Positions 57,300-64,000 of a stretch of 64,000 bases of DNA are shown here, in pieces; positions within the stretch are counted from its first letter, which is position 1; each line of letters opens with the position of its first letter. Location of the stretch: assembly GCA_033980235.1 (NCBI GenBank), contig CM067065.1:24751337-24815336 (forward strand), given 5' to 3'. A program made the position numbers and the translations under genes. The stretch comes from Diadema setosum. Lineage: Eukaryota; Echinodermata; Echinoidea; Diadematoida; Diadematidae. Below the pieces are notes generated by a model. The model saw only the letters and a program-made list of their open reading frames with translations, was not told the DNA's origin and made no database searches.

Positions 57300-57718
57300 T
57301 CACGTCATACTTAAAAAAGGATATCTGATCCGCGTAATATTTCTTTTTTTTTTTTCATAACGCAATATTCTTGTAAGAGTGTTTTTATACATGACATATT
57401 TACGATGAGATTGTTCAGTACGTTTGATTTTGTCTGCATAATACAAATTGTTTTTCCCGTTTATAGATCGTATAGAAGAGATTTTGTTATCCATGGTGAT
57501 CTAGGATACTTGTTATAATCACGTTTAACTTCTACCAAGGGAATATATTTCTCTAAATAAGAATTCAAAATATTCATAAAAACATCAAATGATAAATCCG
57601 TATCATGAGTGCTATATACTTCTCTCCAAGTTTCTTTATTCAGACTATTCTTCAAATTCTGTAAGTTATCCGGTGTGACTTTTCTAAATACTTCTCTAGT
57701 GGGACTAATTGGTTTCAT
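57300..57718 (-). pseudogene. LINE linker fragment (L2/CR1-like)
   Basis: On the minus strand the reading SFDVFMNILNSYLEKYIPLV and YNKYPRSPWITKSLL, then in a shifted frame SINGKNNLYYADKIKRTEQS and YKNTLTRILRYEKKK, matches the region between endonuclease and reverse transcriptase of L2/CR1-like LINEs (the PWITKxLL and RNKLY..Y blocks). Only this linker survives. It could be from the same family as the truncated LINE at 38304-40735. Confidence 0.65.
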
Positions 57719-58861
57719 GGTGACTGGGATGGATGTGAAAATTGGTATAGTTGTTCCATTTCTCCCCAGGTTGGTCCATTTCTCCCCTCTTAATGTCCAA
57801 TCTCTCCCGGTGATGTCATATTTCCCGCTAAATCAAGGGTGTAAGAAATCATTAATAGCACGAAAACGTATAATATGTATAGGGGTATCACTGAATACTA
57901 TAAACTTCAGAATCTATAGTACATAATCATGAACCTGATCTAGCTTGACAAAGTAATTTAAAAGTTACAAGGAATCTTTCCTAACGATGCAAAAATGTCC
58001 CATTTCTCCCCGGTCTTCCGTACACTTTCCTGCATTTTTTTTTTTTAATTCTCGCGGATACCCTCTGCGTTTCAATGGAAAGGACCAAACATCCCACCCA
58101 CCCCCCTCCCCCCAAAAAGAACATTTCTAAACTATTGCAAATGGACATGATGGAGCATGTATAAATTGTCCAGGATGAGAATGCATTCCTTCACGATCAG
58201 GATGTACATGAGCAAAATATTTCCCTCGTTTTCCTCACTCAGGTAGAATGCGAATTGCCTCACCTGGCCTCTTTCTGGTATATCGGAAACATAATTATCC
58301 ATCAGGTTATTGTGAGATAAGAGTGCTTATTATTGGCATCAAAATGCAAAAAGTAAATGCGCGAGAAAACACACGTGTCAAGTAAAGAGTGGCAAAACTG
58401 CAAAAGTCACCCCTACAGCTGTTCTAAAAAAGGTGATCCTCATGAAATTAGCAACTATCTACCAATTCCTATCCTGCCTAATATTTCAAAATACTCTAAA
58501 TAATGTATAATAGATCCGATCACTTTTTTCAAACTGACCACAAAGTGTTCATTGAACCTCGAGATATTTGGTTTTGCCCCATGTGATACTTGAACCTTGT
58601 AATAAAATATTTTGTAAGAGTTTAATTTTGTCTACAGATACATCTACTGTAGTTTTTTTTTTTGTGTGTGTTATTTTTTTTTTCGTGTACATTTGTCTTG
58701 ATTGGGCTTTGCGAGGTAAATACGGAACCTGCATGAAATTGAGAAAATAACATAGAACAGGTGGTTGCTTAGACTATGCCGCATTCACTTCTTCACACTA
58801 AACAGTTAAAAAATGAACAATAATGACTGCATACTAGCCTGAATGCAAGCAGTATTCTGAC
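57719..58861. other. Non-coding stretch, no gene seen
   Basis: AT-rich DNA with T runs near 58027 and 58658-58682 and C-rich stretches near 58096-58113. No coding or inverted-repeat signal was found. Confidence 0.4.
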
Positions 58862-58975
58862 ACTTTTACCTCTGACATTTTTACCTCTGACATTTTTACC
58901 TCTTATATTTTTTCCTCTGACATTTTTACCTCTGAAATTATTACCTCTTACATTTTTACCTCTGACACTATTACA
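58862..58975 (-). repeat. 15-bp tandem array, reverse orientation
   Basis: Seven to eight copies of TGACATTTTTACCTC, the reverse complement of the 15-bp unit at 37630-37815, with a few substitutions. The open frame on the minus strand is a by-product of the period. The stretch from 58976 to about 59540 holds nothing recognisable. Confidence 0.8.
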
Positions 58976-59540
58976 CCGAACCACCCCCAAACTCCTCAGT
59001 ACGGATTTACGCCGTTGCTGACTGGACCTGCTTACCACTTCATTCCAGATTAAAACCCAGTAATTAAAACATTGAAATTTTGATACCAGTTAGTTTTTAT
59101 TGGTTTCTACTGTTTTTTTTTTTTGCTCATGAATATTCATAAGCTATTCAAATTCTCTTCGTGAAAAAGATAAAAACAATGTTGATTTATTTTTTTATGA
59201 TTTCAATAAACTCTGAAATGTATTAGAAATTTATTGAATATTATTGCCGTGATATTCACAATTTTAACTTGTACCTTTGATGAGATATTTTCATGTTTCA
59301 TGGTAACCATGTCATAAAGCATTATAACGGAATTGCCCTATATATGTGAATGAAATATCCCTGGTACTAACGAGGTCTAGGATGTAGGCGAAGCCCAGAT
59401 GTACTTGTAGGTATAGGCTTTACGACTAGCTATAGGATTATGATAGGTTAGATGTGAACAATTTATTGACATAAACTTACACCTGTTCTGGTAGACATCC
59501 ATATATGAAATAATTCAACACAAAATTTTTGATTAACCAA

Positions 59541-59862
59541 AATTTAACTTACTAAACAGTTGGACAAATGGAAGTTGGGCAATATCTAATTGGATAAAAT
59601 TGGAAGTTGGGCGATATCTAATTGGGTTAGATTAGTTGGGCAAATGATTACCCAACTCAAAAATATTACCAACGGTAGGGCAATTGCAACGGTGGGTAAA
59701 GTCTGACTGGTCAACAGATGATGGGCAATTTAATTTGCCCAACCACATAGCAAACTCATTACCCAACATCAGTTAGCAGATTTTAACCAATATGTGGACA
59801 GTTTATTGCCCAGTATTGGTTAAAAGTTGGGCGTTTTTTCGTCCAACTATTATTTTTAAGAG
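59541..59862. mobile_element. Motif-rich repeat with GTTGGGCAAT / ATTGCCCAAC words
   Basis: About a dozen copies of TTGGGCAA-type or ACCCAAC-type words occur in both orientations within about 300 bp. The segment ends AGTTGGGCGTTTTTTCGTCC followed by TTTTTAAGAGTGC, an end often seen in invertebrate MITEs. No clear single pair of termini or target duplication was fixed. Confidence 0.45.
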
Positions 59863-61064
59863 TGCATGTTCCGTTCTGTTGTTCCGATGTATGAAAAGGA
59901 TATTCTTCCGAAGTTTGATTTAATAAGGGGGGGGGGGATTCTAAGTGCACCCGTACATGCTCACTGCGTACTTTTGGTGTGTGTAATAAATCATCTGGTT
60001 GTGCGGGTGCGTGATTGTGGCTTTTTGTATAATGTACTGGTTACATAAAGATTTGACAGAAATGCAAAAGTGTAGCCAAGATCAATTTATCACACATTCT
60101 GAAATCAAAACAAGACAAACACCTATTCATCAAGTATATCATTAAATTCGAATAATATTCAATAATTATCATTCATCTCAAGTTTACAACAACTTAATGA
60201 ATTTACACCTACTTGACAAAAAAAAAAATCCAATGACATGTATGAATCACTTACATTTTGCCTACTGATACACGCATAATGTATTCAACAAAGTAAAACG
60301 TGTTTCTAAACTGTCAAACGGAAAACTAGGTAAACGACAGTGTGTAGGGATATGTTTTACGCGATGAACAAGTGCCGATTTTGAATATTTGAACATCATC
60401 ACCAGCAACTGCACCACACACACACACACATGACCACGCACACGAACGCACACACACACACACACACACACGCACACACACTCACATACACACACTAAAC
60501 ACACACAACGCACGCACACAAGCAGTCACGCGCGTCAATGCTTGACATTGCCCTGACATGAGCTGGAGGTGGGCGTTCAGCAGCCACAATTGTTTGAAAC
60601 TGACGATAATTGCAATAAAGTTGATGATGAAAATTATAATAATAGTATAATGACATCATGCATTTCATTTCATCTGACGGCATAATTTTTTTCTCGTTGC
60701 TTCCGTTTCGCTTTTTGCCTTATCGTCCGTATCGTCAGATCTCAGCCGCTACAGATTTTGTTCAATGGGTGAGAAAATTCGATCTTCATGCCAAAACTCA
60801 TTATTAATGTATTCATTTTATTTTCAGTTTTTCATAAAATATTATGTTCTGTTGGCACGAATTATAAAGCTTTAAACTAAATGATCAAAGCTTTAGCTCC
60901 CTTCGCAAATTTATAGGCACCTCTTGCGCTATAATTTAACAAAAACATTACTTCAAAAATGAATTAAAAAAGTGTTTGTTCGCAGATTTAGTTACAAGCT
61001 TTGTTTCCAGGCTGCTTACCCTCTCAGTTTCACGGATGTACATTCTAGAAAAGTCCCCCTCCTC
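59863..61064. other. Intergenic stretch with a (CA)n tract
   Basis: A CA-rich tract with interruptions lies at about 60414-60510; frames across it encode only Cys/Val repeats. Nothing else is recognised. Confidence 0.5.
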
Positions 61065-61402
61065 CATGTGTTTGTATCTTTGGTTTATAGACATCCAAAA
61101 GTGCACTAGTATTCACTGAAGAGGAATGACTTTAAGTTACGTTTGAAGACATTTCAAGAATTGAAGTCTGATTTGTTAAGGGCAGATTATTCTACTGTTT
61201 GCAGTCTTGTAAATATTCTTGTAACTTTAGCGAAAACTTTTCGAGTACGTGAACGGTGATGAGTATAAGTCACTTTATCGAGTAAGCTATTTATGAATCA
61301 AATGGTTTCTGTTGAAAATGTATTGTGTTGAAAAGTTTTGGGTAATTCTTTCGAAGGCATAATGTGTACGTGAAAATAACAATGTTAAAAGCATGTAATA
61401 TA

Positions 61403-62095
61403 TGTGACCCTGCACCACAAAACGAACAAAAACTTGCAGACAAGCATTTTTAGGTAAGGTCCGATTCTGAAAGAACAGACTCTAAGCTTTAAAATGATAT
61501 ATAACTCAATTCAAATGGACTCTCTTAACCTATCTAAATATTGGAAAGAAAGTACACACCCTGGATAAGTGGGAACTGAGAAAAGAGGCTTTGAAGAACA
61601 GGGTCTATTCAAGCGATTCTTAACCAAGCCACCCTAGCTGCGCGATAAATGGAACAAATGACAGGATGATAACCACAAGAACAACAACAATGAAGGGACT
61701 AATAGATTAAGCTAATTGTGTATGCTTTTTAAACACATTCTGTTGATGATCAATGCCAACTGTGAAAGCAGTAGTTTTATCCTTTCTAAAGATATTGGAG
61801 TTTAAAGTGATGAACATGAACAGGGTTTTTAAGAAATGAACAGAGGACTCTTTGAAAAACACCTAATAACACTATTCTACTAAAAAGTGTTCCGAAAAAA
61901 AAAAACAACTGCTAATTACCCAATTTCCTTTTCGTTTTGTGATCCAAAACTTTGGTATGATGTAGAAGAAAACTCGCTCTTTTAGAAAATATGAAAAAGT
62001 CAAGATTGGCTAGGTTGACCTATTTCACCTATTTTCAGCTCTCACTCAAAATCAGTGCGTGCGATTTTTTGTTCGTTTTGTGATGCACGGTCACA
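61403..62095 (+). mobile_element. Full-length TGTGACCCTGCA-family MITE
   Basis: TGTGACCCTGCACCACAAAA at the left is inverted at the right (TTTTGTGATGCACGGTCACA), giving 693 bp. TATA or ATA flanks both sides (..TAATATA before, TATAGC after), consistent with a short AT-rich target duplication. It is the reference copy for the fragments at 9879, 14559, 47850 and 63700. It encodes no protein. Confidence 0.8.
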
Positions 62096-63699
62096 TATAG
62101 CAAATGGAAACAGTATGTGCGTATCCTTCTATGGTTCCTGCTAAAATTATTTGTTGGTAGAGAAAAGAAAAGAACAGGAAAGTCTCGCACCATAAAATAT
62201 TTTAAAATCCCCCTCTACACCACAACGCCTCGGATCTCTTGAAGAAAAACATTGCTTTGTTTCACACGAGACGAAATCAAAAAGGCTATATTTTGACAAT
62301 CATCCTCTCATTTGAAGTCAAGCACAATTTTTTTTTTCAAAGCATTTCAAGAGGCATCCTGGTGATTTAAAGTCTGTTAAACTTGTCAATATAATGTGAA
62401 AATCAAATTGAAGGCCACCTGCAATATGGCCTGACAATTTCCGACATCAAACCAACTTCGATATATATACATTACATATCTACTCCTGATGTTATGGAAA
62501 ATAGTAAACAACAACATTTTAAGATTGATACATTTGGTTTATAGATATCCAAAAGTGTTCCTTTATTCATTTATTAAAGAGGAATGACGTTAAGTTATGT
62601 TTGAAAACATTTCAAGAGATGAAGTTTGATTTGTTAAGGGCAGATTATTTTACTGTTAGCAGTCTTGTAAATATTCCTGTAACTTTAGCAAAAACTTTTC
62701 GAGTACGTGGAGGGTGATAAGTATAAATCACTCTGTCGAGTAAGTTATCTATGAATTAAATGGTTTCTGTTGAAAATGTTTTGTGTTGAAAAGTTCCGGG
62801 TTATTTTTTCGCAGGCAAGATGTGTATGTGAAAATAACAATGTTAAAAGCATGTGATGGCAAATGTAAACAGTATGTGCGAATCCTTCTATGTTTCCTGC
62901 TAAACTTATTTGTTGGTAGAGAAAAGAAAAGAACAGGGAAGTCTCGCTTCGTAAAAAAATGTTAAGATCCCCCTCTACACCACAACGGCTACGGATGTCT
63001 CAAGGTGGAGGTGGTTTGAAATGTCTTGTATAGAGCACCAACCCTAACGGCAGATTAATTTGCACGCTTTCTTTTGAAGAAAAACATTGCTTTGTTTCAC
63101 ACGAGACGAAATCAAAAAGCCTACTGATAATCACCCTCTCATGTGAAACCAAGCACAAGTTTTTTATTTTGTTTTTTTTTAATGCATTTCAAGAGATATC
63201 CTGGTGAGTTACAATCTGTTTACATGTCAATATAATGTGAAAAACAAATTGAAGGTCACCTGCAATATAACCTGACAATATCCGACATCACACCAACTTC
63301 GATATTGTATACATTACATATTTATTGGTGATGTTGAGGAAAAAAGTAAACAACAACATTTTAAGATTGATACATTTGGTTCATAGATATCCAAAAGTGT
63401 ACTAGTATTCATTTAAGAGGAATGACCTTGAAGTTACGTTTGAAGACATTTCAAGAATTGAAGTCTGATTTGTTAAGGGCAGATTAAACTACTGCTTGCA
63501 GTCTTGTAAACATTCTTGAAACTTTAGCGAAAACTTTTCGAGTACGTGGACGGTGATGAGTATAAATCACTTTGTCGAATAAGCTATTTATAAATCAAAT
63601 GGTTTCTGTTGAAAATGTTTTGTGTTGAACAGTTTTGGGTAACTCTTTCGTACACATAATGTGTACGCAAAAATAACAATGTTAAAAGCATGTAATATA

Positions 63700-64000
63700 T
63701 GTGACCCTGCACCACAAAACGAACAAAAAGTCGCCAGACAAACATTTTTAGTTAAGGACCGATTCTTAAAGAACAGCCTATAAGCTTTAAAATGATATAT
63801 AACTCAATCCAAGTGGATTCTCTTAACCTATCTTAATATTGGAAAGAAAGTACACACCCTGGATAAGTGGGAACTGAGAAAAGAGGCTCTGAAGAACAGG
63901 GTCTATTCAAGCGTTTAATCTTAACCAAGCCACCCTAGCTGTGCGATAAATGGAACAAATGACAGGATGATAACCACAAGAACAACAACAATGAAGGGAC
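63700..64000 (+). mobile_element. TGTGACCCTGCA-family MITE, cut by the window end
   Basis: It starts at the same place in the tandem unit as the 61403 copy and is collinear with it up to the last base of the window. Confidence 0.8.

Larger units (their letters stand above)
61065..64000 (+). repeat. Tandem ~0.85-kb repeat, three units (third cut by the window end)
   Basis: Units begin near TTTGGTTTATAGACATCCAA at about 61078, 62533 and 63376. Shared blocks include GATTTGTTAAGGGCAGATTA, TTAGCGAAAACTTTTCGAGT, ATGGTTTCTGTTGAAAATGT, TTGTTTCACACGAGACGAAA and GGAACAGGAAAGTCTCGC-type sequence. Unit 1 is enlarged to about 1.45 kb by a MITE (61403-62095), unit 2 lacks it, and unit 3 has it again (63700 on). 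No coding region is seen. Confidence 0.85.

Noticed and set aside
60262..60519. Cys/Val-rich frame
   Set aside because: It arises from a CA microsatellite.
1..64000. CRISPR arrays or bacterial operons
   Set aside because: The 29-bp arrays have no unique spacers, and the window shows spliced genes, SINEs and LINEs, so it is animal nuclear DNA.

Overview
This is 64 kb of repeat-rich, AT-rich animal nuclear DNA with one clear host gene. Very long ankyrin arrays joined to a Death domain, CR1/L2-type LINEs, a DIRS retrotransposon, tRNA-derived SINEs and a short inverted-repeat element starting TGTGACCCTGCA together suggest a marine invertebrate deuterostome. An echinoderm such as a sea urchin is most likely, but this is inferred from repeat style and not proven. 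There is a 200-base assembly gap at 33800-33999.

Layout. 1-15.6 kb: degraded LINE pieces on the minus strand (1364-4858), a terminal-inverted-repeat (TIR) element (5031-6082), a second TIR element carrying two opposed decayed genes (7092-8539; THAP-like on plus, SAP-like/SWIM-like on minus), three tRNA-derived SINEs and several MITEs. 15.6-25.1 kb: the host gene, four coding exons on the plus strand predicting about 2,094 residues: some 57 ankyrin repeats, an acidic linker and a C-terminal Death domain. Its second and third introns hold TIR elements. 25.1-41.5 kb: non-coding DNA, arrays of a 29-bp repeat, a large foldback palindrome (arms over 1 kb) ending at the assembly gap, several satellite-like arrays with long G/C runs, a 15-bp tandem array and a 5'-truncated L2-like LINE (38304-40735).

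41.5-55.8 kb is a nest of elements: a tandem ~280-bp repeat was split by a DIRS-type tyrosine-recombinase retrotransposon (41559-55794, no target duplication, inverted ends and an internal complementary region). That element was split by an 8.76-kb TIR element (41978-50740), which itself contains a 793-bp MITE (45298-46090). The 8.76-kb element carries eight regularly spaced copies of an RFX X-box-like palindrome near its right end. 55.8-64 kb: more satellite-like units, a LINE fragment, a second 15-bp array in opposite orientation, and a tandem repeat of ~0.85-kb units in which a MITE is present in the first and third copies and absent from the second.

Only the ankyrin-Death gene looks intact. 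Everything else with protein similarity is transposon-derived and broken. The best candidates for something undescribed are the 8.76-kb element with its X-box-like array, the foldback element with 29-bp arrays, and the TIR element with opposed THAP-like and SWIM-like genes.
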